Assembly: GCF_005576615.1 (NCBI RefSeq)
Contig: NZ_CP040330.1
Coordinates: 2,356,001-2,420,000, forward strand
Direction of reading: 5' to 3'
DNA: 64,000 bases
Origin: Natrinema versiforme
GTDB lineage: Archaea > Halobacteriota > Halobacteria > Halobacteriales > Natrialbaceae
Shown here: piece after piece, positions 28,339 to 36,307 of the stretch
How the letters are laid out: the number at the start of each line of letters is the position of its first letter
Numbering within the stretch: position 1 is the stretch's first letter
The notes under the pieces: generated by a model
Seen by the model: the letters and a program-made list of their open reading frames with translations, nothing else
The model's database searches: none
What the model was told of the DNA's origin: nothing
Translations under genes and position numbers: made by a program

Positions 28339-29313
28339 ATGGAGTACACGACCCTCGGTTCGACCGGGATGGAAGTCAGCCGGCTCTGTCTGGGCTGTAT
28401 GAGCTTCGGCTCGAGCGACTGGCGCGAGTGGGTCTTAGAGGACGAGGAGAGTACAGCGATCATCGACCGCGCGATCGACCTCGGAATCAACTTCTTCGAT
28501 ACCGCGAACCTGTACTCAAAGGGCGAGTCCGAACGGATTCTGGGAGAGGCGCTCGAGGGCCACCGCGAGGAGTCGGTCGTCGCGACGAAGGGCTACTTCC
28601 GGATGCGCGAGGACGACCCGAACTCGGGCGGGCTCTCCCGCAAGGCGATCGAACAGGAACTCGCCGCGAGCCGCGAGCGACTGGGGATGGACACCATCGA
28701 CCTCTACCAGATCCACCGCTGGGACGACGACACGCCAATCGAGACGACGCTGCGCGCGCTCGACGACGCCGTTCGACGGGGTCACATCCGATACATCGGC
28801 GGCTCCTCGATGTGGGCCCACCAGTTCGCCGAGTCGCTGCACGCGAGCGACCGGCTCGACCTCGAGCGGTTCGTCACGATGCAGAACCACTACAACCTCG
28901 TCTACCGCGAGGAGGAACGCGAGATGCTACCACTCTGTGAGAAGGCGGACGTGGGCGTCCTCCCGTGGTCGCCGCTGGCTCGGGGCTATCTCACGCGTCC
29001 CCACGAGGAGATCGACGCCACGACCCGCGGCGAGAGTGAAGAGCACATGTACGACCATCCCTACCGCGAGGGCGGCGGCCGCGAGATCAACGACCGTGTC
29101 GCCGAAATCGCCGCCGAGAAGGGCGCGACGATGGCCCAGATCTCGCTCGCGTGGTTGCTCCACAAGGACTGGGTCGACGCGCCCATCGTCGGCACAACCA
29201 GCGTCGAACACCTAGAGCAGGCCGTCGAAGCCCTCGAGATCGAGTTATCGGAGTCAGACATGGCGTACCTCGAGGAGCCCTACGAGCCGGTTCCGGTGTC
29301 CGGTCACCAGTGA
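28339..29313 (+). CDS. Aldo/keto reductase
   Basis: Aldo-keto reductase of 324 aa of the YajO/Tas-like group. The catalytic tetrad is visible: Asp and Tyr in NFFDTANLYSKGESERILGEAL, Lys in VVATKGYF and His in DLYQIHRWDDDTP. The C-terminal NADPH-binding part is ISLAWLLHKDWVDAPIVGTTSVEHLEQAVEAL. The start is set at ATG 28339 (MEYTTLGSTGMEVSRLCLG), the normal family N-terminus. The true substrate is unknown; such enzymes reduce aldehydes or ketones. It is a single gene converging with a small DUF2892 gene. Confidence 0.92.
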   Translation: MEYTTLGSTGMEVSRLCLGCMSFGSSDWREWVLEDEESTAIIDRAIDLGINFFDTANLYSKGESERILGEALEGHREESVVATKGYFRMREDDPNSGGLSRKAIEQELAASRERLGMDTIDLYQIHRWDDDTPIETTLRALDDAVRRGHIRYIGGSSMWAHQFAESLHASDRLDLERFVTMQNHYNLVYREEEREMLPLCEKADVGVLPWSPLARGYLTRPHEEIDATTRGESEEHMYDHPYREGGGREINDRVAEIAAEKGATMAQISLAWLLHKDWVDAPIVGTTSVEHLEQAVEALEIELSESDMAYLEEPYEPVPVSGHQ

Positions 29314-29343
29314 GCCGTCGCGGCAATCGGTCGCGTTCCGGTC

Positions 29344-29568
29344 TCACTCCCGGGAACAGGACGCGGCGTCGGTCGTGTCGATACCCAGCAGGTAGTTCCC
29401 GCCGCAGAACCGCGTCGCGACGTTGAACAGCAGACCGGACGCTGCGATCCCGGCCGTCACCGCGATGAGGCGTCGATCGGCGATCGCCGCCGCGACGGCG
29501 ACTGCGAGCAACCAAATTCCGAGCGCTCCCCTGACGATTCGGTCCAATCCGCCGACGTTTCGCTGCAT
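29344..29568 (-). CDS. DUF2892 / YgaP-like transmembrane protein
   Basis: Small protein of 74 aa. QRNVGGLDRIVRGALGIWLLAVAVAAAIA gives the DUF2892 pattern (N-terminal MxxNVGxxDRxxR followed by a first helix), then a second helix (IAVTAGIAASGLLFNVATRFC) and a Cys-containing tail (CGGNYLLGIDTT). The start is set at ATG 29568. Such domains occur alone or fused to rhodanese in YgaP. The role is unknown, possibly sulfur-related. It converges with the aldo/keto reductase gene. Confidence 0.82.
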   Translation of the reverse strand: MQRNVGGLDRIVRGALGIWLLAVAVAAAIADRRLIAVTAGIAASGLLFNVATRFCGGNYLLGIDTTDAASCSRE

Positions 29569-29706
29569 ACCCGACCGAACGGGCTCCCGGCAGTAATCGA
29601 TACGGCCGAAGATTTCGTCCACGTTTATACCGTTCCCCGAGCGTCCGTTTGCACTCGGCTCACCCCCGGGAAAATCGTTTTCGATCGAACAGTCGTACGG
29701 TGAACT

Positions 29707-30363
29707 ATGAAGCGCGTCCGCATCACTCTGGATCCGCAGGGGAGCTACGCACCGCCGATATACGACCGCCTCGCGGGCGGGGCGACCTATCTCGAGCGAG
29801 CGTTGATCGTCAACTGGAACGTCGCGACCCCGCCGACGGCGTTCCTGTTCCGACTCGAGGGCGAGTACCGCCGCTTCGAACGCGTGCTGGCGGAGAGCGA
29901 GACGGTTACCGAGTACGAGGTGCTCCCGGTCACCGATCGGGAGTGTTACTGTTTCTTCGAGGGCGAGGTCTCGCGGGCCGCGCGCTCGCTGTTCGAGACC
30001 TTCACTCGCGGGGGCCTCGTGACGGTGCCACCGATCGAATGCAACGCGGACGGGACGAACACGTTTACCATCGTCGGGACGGCGGCCGACGTTCAGGCCG
30101 CGGTCGAGGGGGCTCCCGACGCGGTCGACGTCACCATCGAGACGGTCGGTGGGGAACGGGTCGCCGCCGACAGCGTCGTCAGCCGACTGCCCGCCCGCCA
30201 GCGAGAAGCGGTCGAAATCGCCCTCGAACTCGGCTATTACGACGTTCCGCGCGATGCGACCAGCGAGGATGTCGCCCGCGAGTTAGGGTGTGCGACCGCG
30301 ACCGCAGCGGAGCACCTCCAGAAGGCCGAGTCGACGGTGATGGGATCCCTGCTTGATCGGTGA
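29707..30363 (+). CDS. Bat-type HTH domain transcriptional regulator
   Basis: Archaeal regulator of 218 aa with an N-terminal sensor-like domain of unknown ligand (residues 1-150) and the C-terminal HTH-10 (bat) domain: LPARQREAVEIALELGYYDVPRDATSEDVARELGCATATAAEHLQKAESTV. Such proteins are common haloarchaeal regulators named after the bacterio-opsin activator. ATG 29707 fits the family N-terminus MKRVRITLDPQ. It stands alone; no adjacent target is obvious. Expression is probably from a promoter in the 140-bp region after the DUF2892 gene. Confidence 0.9.
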   Translation: MKRVRITLDPQGSYAPPIYDRLAGGATYLERALIVNWNVATPPTAFLFRLEGEYRRFERVLAESETVTEYEVLPVTDRECYCFFEGEVSRAARSLFETFTRGGLVTVPPIECNADGTNTFTIVGTAADVQAAVEGAPDAVDVTIETVGGERVAADSVVSRLPARQREAVEIALELGYYDVPRDATSEDVARELGCATATAAEHLQKAESTVMGSLLDR

Positions 30364-30394
30364 CCGGTTGCTCCGGCGGTTTCGCGAACCCGGG

Positions 30395-30949
30395 TCACGG
30401 GAGCCGCTCCGCGGCCTCGCGGAGGTCCGACTCGGTCTCCCACCGGTAGAGCCGATCGTTCGCCTCGAGCAGATCGAACACCCCGTCCTCCATCCAGCCG
30501 TAGGGGTGGTCCGCCTCGGCGTCGGGGTAGGTCCGCTTGAGCACGTGGGTCTTCTCGAAGTACTCCTCGGTGCCCGCGAGCAGCCCCTGTTCGACGAGGA
30601 AGCCGCTGGGTTCCCGCTCGGCGACGCCGACGACGTGGCTCACGAGGTCCGCGAGCAGACAGAACTTCTGGATCCCGTTGTCCCACTCGCCGCGGACGTC
30701 GACCATCCGGACGGCGTAGGCGTCCCGACGGCGGTTCAGCCGGTCGACGACGAGGTTCAGCCGGCGGATCGGCTCGCTGTCGTAGTTCCCGAGGACGAAG
30801 TACGACCGCTCGCTCTCGTAAATCGGTCGGAGATCGCTCAACGCGTGGAGGACCTCCTCGTTGTCCGCGAGCGAGAGCTCCTCGGCCTCGAGTCGCTCCG
30901 TCGCGCTCGCGAGAACCTCCTCGGGAACCGGCGGATCGTCGCCTGTCAT
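30395..30949 (-). CDS. Conserved hypothetical protein, nucleic-acid or metabolism role unknown
   Basis: Not recognised. An acidic product of 184 aa, entirely soluble and mostly helical, with well-conserved-looking blocks NYDSEPIRRLNLVVDRLNRRRDAYAVRMVDVRGEW, QKFCLLADLVSHVVGVAEREPSGFLVEQG and YPDAEADHPYGWMEDGVFDLLEANDRLYRW. ATG 30949 (MTGDDPPV) is preferred over GTG 30955. Codon use is normal chromosomal. It is divergent from the HTH gene at 31089, and the palindrome at 31026-31058 lies between the two starts (about 75 bp from this one), so it could be controlled by that regulator. Confidence 0.7.
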   Translation of the reverse strand: MTGDDPPVPEEVLASATERLEAEELSLADNEEVLHALSDLRPIYESERSYFVLGNYDSEPIRRLNLVVDRLNRRRDAYAVRMVDVRGEWDNGIQKFCLLADLVSHVVGVAEREPSGFLVEQGLLAGTEEYFEKTHVLKRTYPDAEADHPYGWMEDGVFDLLEANDRLYRWETESDLREAAERLP

Positions 30950-31025
30950 ACCCACTGATTCTCGTGAATTACTGATAGTGGTTTCCGTGTCGTTTCCGTT
31001 TCCGATACTGTCGAGAGGGAGAGGG

Positions 31026-31058
31026 GTTTACCGCAGAGTAATTTACTGCAGGGTAAAC
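31026..31058. promoter_or_regulatory. Interrupted palindrome (operator-like) before the winged-helix gene
   Basis: A symmetric element centred at 31042: GTTTACC (31026-31032), AGTAA then a central T then TTACT (31037-31047), and GGTAAAC (31052-31058). All pairs in these arms match, with mismatched 4-nt gaps between. It lies 31 bp before ATG 31089, where the TATA box of that leaderless gene would be, and about 75 bp before the divergent gene. An autoregulatory operator for the encoded winged-helix protein is the natural reading. Confidence 0.6.
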
Positions 31059-31088
31059 TACTTGGTGCCGCGATCCGTATCCGGCCGT

Positions 31089-31502
31089 ATGAGCACCGAC
31101 GTGGGGACTCCCGAGGGGCAGACCGCCCGGGAACTCGTCCGCTTCGTGACCCAAGAAACGCGCTTTGCGCTGCTTTCCAATATCCTCCAGCATCCCGAGA
31201 GGCTGCCGTCGATGTACGAACTCGAGCAGCTGAACCCGAGCGTGAGCGACGCGACGGTCTACAAGCACGTCCAGAAACTGATCGACGCCGGAATGGTCGA
31301 GGCGGTCGCGCTGCCCGAGGACGAACGCCAGCAGGGCTATCCGTGGAAGTTCTACCGCCTGACCGACGAGGGCCGCGAGTTCCTCGCAAACCACAACCTG
31401 CTCGCGGCCGAGGAAACGCTGCGACGGATCTACGAGACGATTTCCGATAAGCCCGAGAAGATGATCCGATACGAGAACGCCCCCCGTCCCGACCTCGAGT
31501 GA
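31089..31502 (+). CDS. Winged-helix transcriptional regulator
   Basis: DNA-binding protein of 137 aa. Residues from about 15: TARELVRFVTQETRFALLSNILQHPERLPSMYELEQLNPSVSDATVYKHVQKLIDAGMVEAVALPEDERQQGYPWKFYRLTDEGREFLANHN, a clear winged helix with the wing in the QGYPWKFYRLT hairpin (PadR/ArsR-like haloarchaeal group). The C-terminal helix (AAEETLRRIYETISDKPEK) may dimerise. The start is ATG 31089. The large palindrome just upstream probably binds this protein. Confidence 0.85.
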   Translation: MSTDVGTPEGQTARELVRFVTQETRFALLSNILQHPERLPSMYELEQLNPSVSDATVYKHVQKLIDAGMVEAVALPEDERQQGYPWKFYRLTDEGREFLANHNLLAAEETLRRIYETISDKPEKMIRYENAPRPDLE

Positions 31503-31579
31503 GTCCCGGCGCGCACCGCTTTCAGCGAGCGGTGACCGCCGACCGGTGATCAATCGCCGCGCCTCGAGATAGGTCCGGT

Positions 31580-32482
31580 TCAGTCCTGGCTCGAGTCGCC
31601 GTCGCTCGCCCCGATGGTGAGCACCGGCACGTCCGCGTGCCTGACGGTTCGTTCGGTCGTACTTCCGAGGAGATAGCGCTCGAGGCCGGTTCGCCCGTGG
31701 GTCCCCATCGCGATCAATTCGATGTCGTTCTCGTCGGCATACTCGAGGAGGCCGGTGGACGGAATCCCCTCTCGGACGGCGGTAACGGCGTCCACGTCGG
31801 CGTCTTGCGCTCGCGTTGCGACCGCTTCAGTCGCCGCTTCGCCCTCGGATTCGAACGCGTCGAGGAGGTCGCTCGGCGCGGCAACGTGCGGACTGGCTGC
31901 GAGGGTGCTGACATCGACGATGTTGACCGCATGCACGCGTGCGTCCGCCCGCTTTGCGATCGCGAGCCCGTGCTCGACCGCGGCGGCCGCGGCGTCGCTC
32001 CCGTCGGTGGGCAGGAGGATTTCGTCGTAGTTCTCGATCGGCTCGTCACCGTCGGTCGCCCGCGCGGTCAGCACCGGAACGGGTGACTGGCGGACGACGC
32101 GTTCGGTGACGCTGCCCGCGACGTAGCGGTTCACTCCCGTTCGGCCATGGGTCCCCATCGCGATCAATTCGATCCCGTGCTCGTCGGCGTACTCGAGGAT
32201 TTCCTCGGGCGGGTATCCTCTGCGGATCGCCGAGCGAATGTCGTCCCCCTCAGTCGCTATCGCTTCGATTCGCTCGATTGCCGCCGCGCCGTCTTCCTCG
32301 AGTCGGGCGACGAACTCCTCGTCGACGCCGCCGGCGTTGAAGAGCCCGCCCGCGGCGGCCACGTCGACGACGGTGAGGAGGTGAACCGGCGCGTCGAACC
32401 AGCGGGCGATGGCCAGCGCGTGTTCGGCGGCCCGGACCGCGTGCTCGCTGCCGTCCGTCGGGACGAGAATAGCGTTGTACAT
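31580..32482 (-). CDS. Tandem universal stress protein
   Basis: Universal stress protein of 300 aa with two Usp repeats. Each has the strand pattern ILVPTDGSEHAVRAAEHALAIA / ILLPTDGSDAAAAAVEHGLAIAKRA and the ATP-binding-type loop GTHGRTGVNRYVAGSVTERVVRQSPVPVL / GTHGRTGLERYLLGSTTERTVRHADVPVL (G-2x-G-9x-G(S/T)). The nearly identical second halves show a gene-internal duplication. The start is set at ATG 32482 (MYNAILVPTDGS). It is cytoplasmic, probably binding ATP as a dimer or pseudo-dimer. A single leftward gene. Confidence 0.93.
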   Translation of the reverse strand: MYNAILVPTDGSEHAVRAAEHALAIARWFDAPVHLLTVVDVAAAGGLFNAGGVDEEFVARLEEDGAAAIERIEAIATEGDDIRSAIRRGYPPEEILEYADEHGIELIAMGTHGRTGVNRYVAGSVTERVVRQSPVPVLTARATDGDEPIENYDEILLPTDGSDAAAAAVEHGLAIAKRADARVHAVNIVDVSTLAASPHVAAPSDLLDAFESEGEAATEAVATRAQDADVDAVTAVREGIPSTGLLEYADENDIELIAMGTHGRTGLERYLLGSTTERTVRHADVPVLTIGASDGDSSQD

Positions 32483-32605
32483 CGTCGACACCGTGTTTCC
32501 GTTGGGTCGCGCGCTCCTTAAGCCACCCCGCAATTCCTGCGCATCGGGAACACGTCGCTCGGCGAGCAGTGGGGCGTGTCCGAATAACCCGGCACACCGC
32601 CGTGA

Positions 32606-32851
32606 CTACCAGCACTCGAGTGCAAGGGAGACGAGGAGCCCGCCGTGCCAGACGACGACCGCGGCCGCGTACCGCGGATCGGTCGCCGGGACCGGCGGGT
32701 GGCGGACGACCGCCTCCCACAGGAACAGCGTCGCCAGCAGTGCGCCACCGAGGAGCCCGTATCGAGGAGTGATCCCGGTGTAGAGCCCAACAGCGGCACC
32801 GAGAAGCAGCGACGCGAGCATCCCGGCGAGCAGTCGATCGTAGTAATCCAT
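32606..32851 (-). CDS. Small membrane protein, 81 aa
   Basis: Short hydrophobic protein with about three predicted membrane segments (AGMLASLLLGAAVGLYTG, LLGGALLATLFLWEAVV and AAVVVWHGGLLVSLAL) and an N-terminal MDYYDRLLAG. It looks like a conserved haloarchaeal protein of unknown function; codon use fits the chromosome. It lies alone between the tandem Usp gene and tenA, with its start facing the 185-bp gap before tenA. No function is proposed. Confidence 0.7.
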   Translation of the reverse strand: MDYYDRLLAGMLASLLLGAAVGLYTGITPRYGLLGGALLATLFLWEAVVRHPPVPATDPRYAAAVVVWHGGLLVSLALECW

Positions 32852-33036
32852 CCCTATCGGAGGCTAGTATCTCTTGCAGGAAAAATCGGCAGTCGGTTCC
32901 AACGCGGTCGGAGTCGGGACGGGAATCTACGGTCCGTCAATTCGGACGTGACACGGCTCCTCGAGGCGCCCATCGAAACCCAACTCGCTGCGGCCAGTGC
33001 CCCCTCTCGAGAACTCAGCCACCGGTCGGGAGGGAT

Positions 33037-33714
33037 CTACTGCTCGTCCCCCGGAATTCCCCACCCCTCCTGTCGGTAGGCCATCTCCCAGAACCGGTAC
33101 TCGAGCCGGGCGCTCGTGAGGAAGGCGTCTTCCATCGCCTCGTACTGGTCGGGGTGGCGCTCGCCGCAGCGATCGACGAAGGTCCGCATCCAGTCGACGA
33201 CCTCACGGAACTCGTCGCTCGTGTACGTCTCGATGAAGGGCGTGTACCGGTGGTCTTCGTCGGGTGCCAGTTCGGCCATGTGCTCGGCGATGTCGAGGTA
33301 GCCCTGTCCGCAGGGGTAGATCGCGGCCGCGATTTCCGGAAGCGTTCCCTCGTGGGCGGTTCGCAACAGGAAGTTCGTGTAGGCGACACAGGTCGGCGCC
33401 TTCCGGACTGACTCGAGATCCGCCGGAGAGAGCCCGTAGTCGGCGGCGAACTCGCGGTGGAGGTCCATCTCCTCGTCGAGTGTGGTGTGTGCGACCCCGA
33501 ACAGGTGGGTCATCGTGTCCTCCTCGCGCGCCTTCGTTCCCGCGATCGCGAATACGCGCGCGTAGTCGAGCAGGTACCGGTAGTCCTGTCGCACCCACGT
33601 TCGAAACGCGTCGTCGGCGAGCGTGCCGTCCGCGAGTTCCGTCACGAAGGGATGGCTCGTCTGTGCGTCCCAGACGTCTGCGCCCGCCTCGAGGAGTCGA
33701 TCACTGGTTGCCAT
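33037..33714 (-). CDS. tenA: TenA family protein (aminopyrimidine aminohydrolase / thiaminase II)
   Basis: TenA-like protein of 225 aa that salvages the pyrimidine of degraded thiamine (thiaminase II family). The conserved FRTWVRQDYRYLLDYARVFA block is near the N-terminus; the active-site Cys is in IYPCGQGYLDIAEHM, and the C-terminal Glu in FWEMAYRQEGW fits the catalytic acid of the family. The start is set at ATG 33714 (MATSDRLLEAG) from the family N-terminus and the A+T-rich element CTAATATTAG centred 28 nt upstream. It is a single leftward gene; no thiamine riboswitch was seen before it. Confidence 0.92.
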   Translation of the reverse strand: MATSDRLLEAGADVWDAQTSHPFVTELADGTLADDAFRTWVRQDYRYLLDYARVFAIAGTKAREEDTMTHLFGVAHTTLDEEMDLHREFAADYGLSPADLESVRKAPTCVAYTNFLLRTAHEGTLPEIAAAIYPCGQGYLDIAEHMAELAPDEDHRYTPFIETYTSDEFREVVDWMRTFVDRCGERHPDQYEAMEDAFLTSARLEYRFWEMAYRQEGWGIPGDEQ

Positions 33715-33736
33715 GATCGGGAAGACGGTCGCCACG

Positions 33737-33746
33737 CTAATATTAG
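33737..33746 (-). promoter_or_regulatory. TATA-region palindrome of tenA
   Basis: CTAATATTAG, a perfect 10-bp palindrome centred about 28 nt before the tenA ATG at 33714, where the TATA box is expected. It is flanked by partly matching CCAC/GTGG. It may simply be the TATA element, or it may also bind a regulator. Confidence 0.4.
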
Positions 33747-33834
33747 TGGCTGATATGAGCTGGTTGTCGACGAGCGGCGATCGAGACCAGTTCGGAACCG
33801 AATCGGGTCGAACAGCGGCAAATCGCGGAGTCGC

Positions 33835-34374
33835 CTAGGACAGTCGTGCGGCGATGTCGGCTTCGGTGATGATCCCGACGGTTTCGCCGGCCTCGGTGAT
33901 CATCACGGCCTTGTAGTGCTCGAGGAGGTTGCTGATTTCGTCTAACGTGGCGTCCTTCGAGACGGTCGGGAAGCTCTCGCTCATGTGTTCCTCGATGGGT
34001 TCGTCGCGGTCCTCGGAGTCGAGGTGGACGAGGTCGCTCTGGCTGATCGATCCGACTGGAATGCCGTCCTGAATGACCGCGAGTTGGGAGTAGGCCTCTT
34101 CCTCCATTTTCTGGGCGGCGTCGCTGACGGGGTCGCCGGGACCGACGCTGACGACGGCCTCATTCATCAGGTCCTCGGCACGGATGACGTCGCTTTCGGC
34201 CTTTTCCAAGGCGTTGACGATCCGGCGGAGCGTCGAGAGACGCGGGTCCACGTCGCCGCCCTCGATCCGGGCGATCAGCGGCTGCGAGACGTCGGCCGTG
34301 TCCGCGAGTTCGCTCTGCGTGAGTCCGAGTTCGGTGCGGCGTTGTCGGAGGTCGGCAGGCGTTGGGAGTTCCAT
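33835..34374 (-). CDS. HTH plus tandem CBS domain transcriptional regulator
   Basis: Regulator of 179 aa. Residues 5-58 are an XRE-type helix-turn-helix: DLRQRRTELGLTQSELADTADVSQPLIARIEGGDVDPRLSTLRRIVNAL. Residues about 68-178 are two CBS domains (MNEAVVSVGPGDPVSDAAQKMEEEAYSQLAVI; MSESFPTVSKDATLDEISNLLEHYKAVMITEAGETVGIITEADI) that usually bind adenosyl ligands and sense energy state. ATG 34374 is chosen because a TATA-like CTATAA on this strand (34394-34399) lies about 23 nt upstream. This architecture is common in archaea; the target is unknown. Confidence 0.92.
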   Translation of the reverse strand: MELPTPADLRQRRTELGLTQSELADTADVSQPLIARIEGGDVDPRLSTLRRIVNALEKAESDVIRAEDLMNEAVVSVGPGDPVSDAAQKMEEEAYSQLAVIQDGIPVGSISQSDLVHLDSEDRDEPIEEHMSESFPTVSKDATLDEISNLLEHYKAVMITEAGETVGIITEADIAARLS

Positions 34375-34442
34375 ATCGAACAATAACCACGGGTTATAGA
34401 AAGGGTTTTGGGTCGGCTATCGATTTTGGCGGGACGGCGGGG

Positions 34443-35030
34443 CTACTCGAGGCCGCGAGTCACTCGAGCGATCGCTCCGCCGACGCTGCCCCACACGAGG
34501 CCCCACAGTGCACCGACCAAGAGGACGAATCCGGCCCATAGAAGAAAACCAATGACCGCCGGCGGAAACGCCACGGTGAGGAGCACCGCTCCGACGCCGC
34601 CCGCCGAGTGCGCTCCGAGTCCCGCGGCCACAGCGAACAGACAAACGACGACGATCGAACCGACGAGGCCGAGTGCGGTTCCGTAGATCCCACCGCGAAC
34701 GACGCTTCCCAACCGGTAGCCCGCGTAGCCGAGGACGGCGGTCGTCGCCAGCGCGAGCGCGTCGATCACATCGCTGGCGGCGACGGCGATCGCCCCCGCG
34801 ACACACAGCGTCCCGACCGCGAACTTCGCTCCGGGCCCCAGCGACCGGCGAATCGATTCCCCGCCGTCGGCCGATGCCACCCCCGCTTGGAACGCGTATC
34901 CGACCGCGCAGAGGGCCACCAGAGCGACGGCCGTCTCGAGGTCGGCGGAAACGAGGGCGATAGCGCCCAGAATCACCAGTACGCTCCCGCCCAGTCTGAC
35001 CCGCGACCGGAGCGACGTTCTCGCAGTCAT
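34443..35030 (-). CDS. Haloarchaeal multi-pass membrane protein, unknown function
   Basis: Hydrophobic product of 195 aa with five to six membrane segments (VLVILGAIALVSADLETAVALVALCAVGYAF; FAVGTLCVAGAIAVAAS; LALATTAVLGYAGYRLG; ALGLVGSIVVVCLFAVAAGLG; VLLTVAFPPAVIGFLLWAGFVLLVGALWGLVWG). The start is set at ATG 35030 (MTARTSLRSRVRLGG), which gives a short basic N-terminus. No family is recognised with confidence. It precedes the CBS-HTH gene on the same strand by about 70 bp. The foldback element at 35164-35247 lies upstream of its start. Confidence 0.72.
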   Translation of the reverse strand: MTARTSLRSRVRLGGSVLVILGAIALVSADLETAVALVALCAVGYAFQAGVASADGGESIRRSLGPGAKFAVGTLCVAGAIAVAASDVIDALALATTAVLGYAGYRLGSVVRGGIYGTALGLVGSIVVVCLFAVAAGLGAHSAGGVGAVLLTVAFPPAVIGFLLWAGFVLLVGALWGLVWGSVGGAIARVTRGLE

Positions 35031-35163
35031 GAGGGATGTCTGACCGTACGCTTCCCTTTGACAAGTCACATTCGGTGACTAGAGGGCTCTCCGGCCGGAG
35101 TCCCGCATCGGTCGGTCCTCGGAGCCGGCGTTCGAAACAGCTGCTAGAATAGCCGACGCTCAC

Positions 35164-35247
35164 TATAGTAGCCACTGAAACGATTTACATACTGATCGCC
35201 ACGCTGTCGTGCGATCAGATGTACAATGACTTTCAGTGGCTACTATA
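35164..35247. repeat. 84-bp foldback (MITE-like) element with 17-bp perfect terminal repeats
   Basis: TATAGTAGCCACTGAAA at 35164-35180 is exactly inverted at 35231-35247. Inside, TGATCGC and GCGATCA pair again, with partial pairing of the TTTACATAC and GATGTACAA parts, so almost the whole 84 bp can fold as one hairpin. There is no coding capacity and no recognised transposase nearby. It looks like a non-autonomous foldback or MITE inserted between the DUF555 gene and a membrane-protein gene. No target duplication could be established by eye. Confidence 0.65.
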
Positions 35248-35300
35248 AGTATTTGCAACACCGATCGAACGGCTCGAGCACCGAATCGGTGGATTCGGTC

Positions 35301-35660
35301 TTAGTCCTCGTCGTCTTCTTCGGTCTCTATGAGATCGACGACCGACAACGGTACGTCGCGCAGCGCCCCGCCGACCTCGCTCTTCGCGATTCGCGAGGCG
35401 TGTTCTTCGCCGTCGGCATTGAAGACTTCCATCTCGAGTGCGAGTCCGACGAGCGCGGTATCGGCCGCGATAAAGGCGGAGTCGAACGGTTCGCCGCAGG
35501 CGGGACAGCCCGTCGCGCCGACCTCGACTTCGACGTAGTCCATGTCTTCGCTGTTGAGTCGCTTCCCGGCTTCGCTGACGGCGACTCCGATCGCGTCGTC
35601 GATCGCATCGACGTCACGAACGAGCCATGCCGCTTCCATCGCGACGAGATAGTTTCCCAT
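35301..35660 (-). CDS. DUF555 / UPF0212 family protein
   Basis: Archaeal DUF555 protein of 119 aa. The start GNYLVAMEAAWLVRDVDAIDDAIGVAVSEAGKRLN and the cysteine pair in VEVGATGCPACGEPFDSAFIAADTALVGLALEMEVFNADGEEHASRIAKSEVG are characteristic. ATG 35660 (MGNYLVAMEAAW) is chosen over the upstream open frame to 35759 because it gives this N-terminus. The CPAC pair suggests a metal site. The function is unknown; the family is conserved across Euryarchaeota. Confidence 0.92.
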   Translation of the reverse strand: MGNYLVAMEAAWLVRDVDAIDDAIGVAVSEAGKRLNSEDMDYVEVEVGATGCPACGEPFDSAFIAADTALVGLALEMEVFNADGEEHASRIAKSEVGGALRDVPLSVVDLIETEEDDED

Positions 35661-35955
35661 ACGGGGTGGTTGGTCCGAGGGGTTTCCTGCTTTGCGGTTC
35701 GTCCGCGCCGTCGCGCTCCCGGCCGCCGAGCGTGCGCACGTGAACGGGATAATTCTCATACGTTACGAGACACCCCCGCATCGATTGCCACCGACATACC
35801 TGTACATCGGCTCGAGTGAATATCCAGTTGTTCCTCCAACAACTACAGTTTAATCGCGAGCGGGCGTCGACCCAATTGTGTGTTAACTACCGTTATAAAT
35901 TCAGTTTTTCAAGAAGACTTATATACACCCTCCGTCTGGGCATCGATGAACGCTG

Positions 35956-36126
35956 ATGATATCCCGCGCGTACCACGCGACCCTGTTCGCACTGTACCAA
36001 CTCTGTATCGTGGTCGGCATCGTCGCGATGCCGGTCGCGATGGCCGCCCGTCAGGCCGGTCTCACCCTCCCGATCCACCGGGTCCTCGCAAACGTCGAAG
36101 AAGCCTACGAAGACACGCAGCGATAA
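35956..36126 (+). CDS. Conserved 56-aa membrane microprotein
   Basis: Short gene: ATG 35956 to TAA 36124-36126. The product begins MISRAYHATLFALYQLCIVV, continues through a single hydrophobic helix (GIVAMPVAMAARQAG) and ends LANVEEAYEDTQR. I believe similar short proteins occur in other haloarchaea, but that is from memory. A TATA box CTTATATA (35918-35925) lies about 34 nt upstream. Codon use is normal chromosomal. The overlapping open frame from 35946 is less protein-like. The function is unknown. Confidence 0.6.
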   Translation: MISRAYHATLFALYQLCIVVGIVAMPVAMAARQAGLTLPIHRVLANVEEAYEDTQR

Positions 36127-36275
36127 GGACGGCACTGATCGACGGCGATTGATCGCCGACTGATTTTCCCGCCCACCGACCGCCGACCCGCAGGACTCGA
36201 AGCCGCGGCCGGCTCGCCGCTCGAGCCGCGATCGGGGGCCAAGGGAAGCGGAAACCGCAGTGGTGACCGCCGGTG

Positions 36276-36282
36276 TTTTATA
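36276..36282 (+). promoter_or_regulatory. TATA box of psmB
   Basis: TTTTATA centred about 29 nt before ATG 36308, the usual distance for a leaderless or nearly leaderless haloarchaeal transcript. Confidence 0.55.
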
Positions 36283-36307
36283 CCGTCCCGGTCGTACGGT
36301 ACGATCA

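Noticed and set aside
33715-33834. Thiamine riboswitch in front of tenA
   Set aside because: No THI-element-like conserved core is visible, and the TATA position implies almost no leader.
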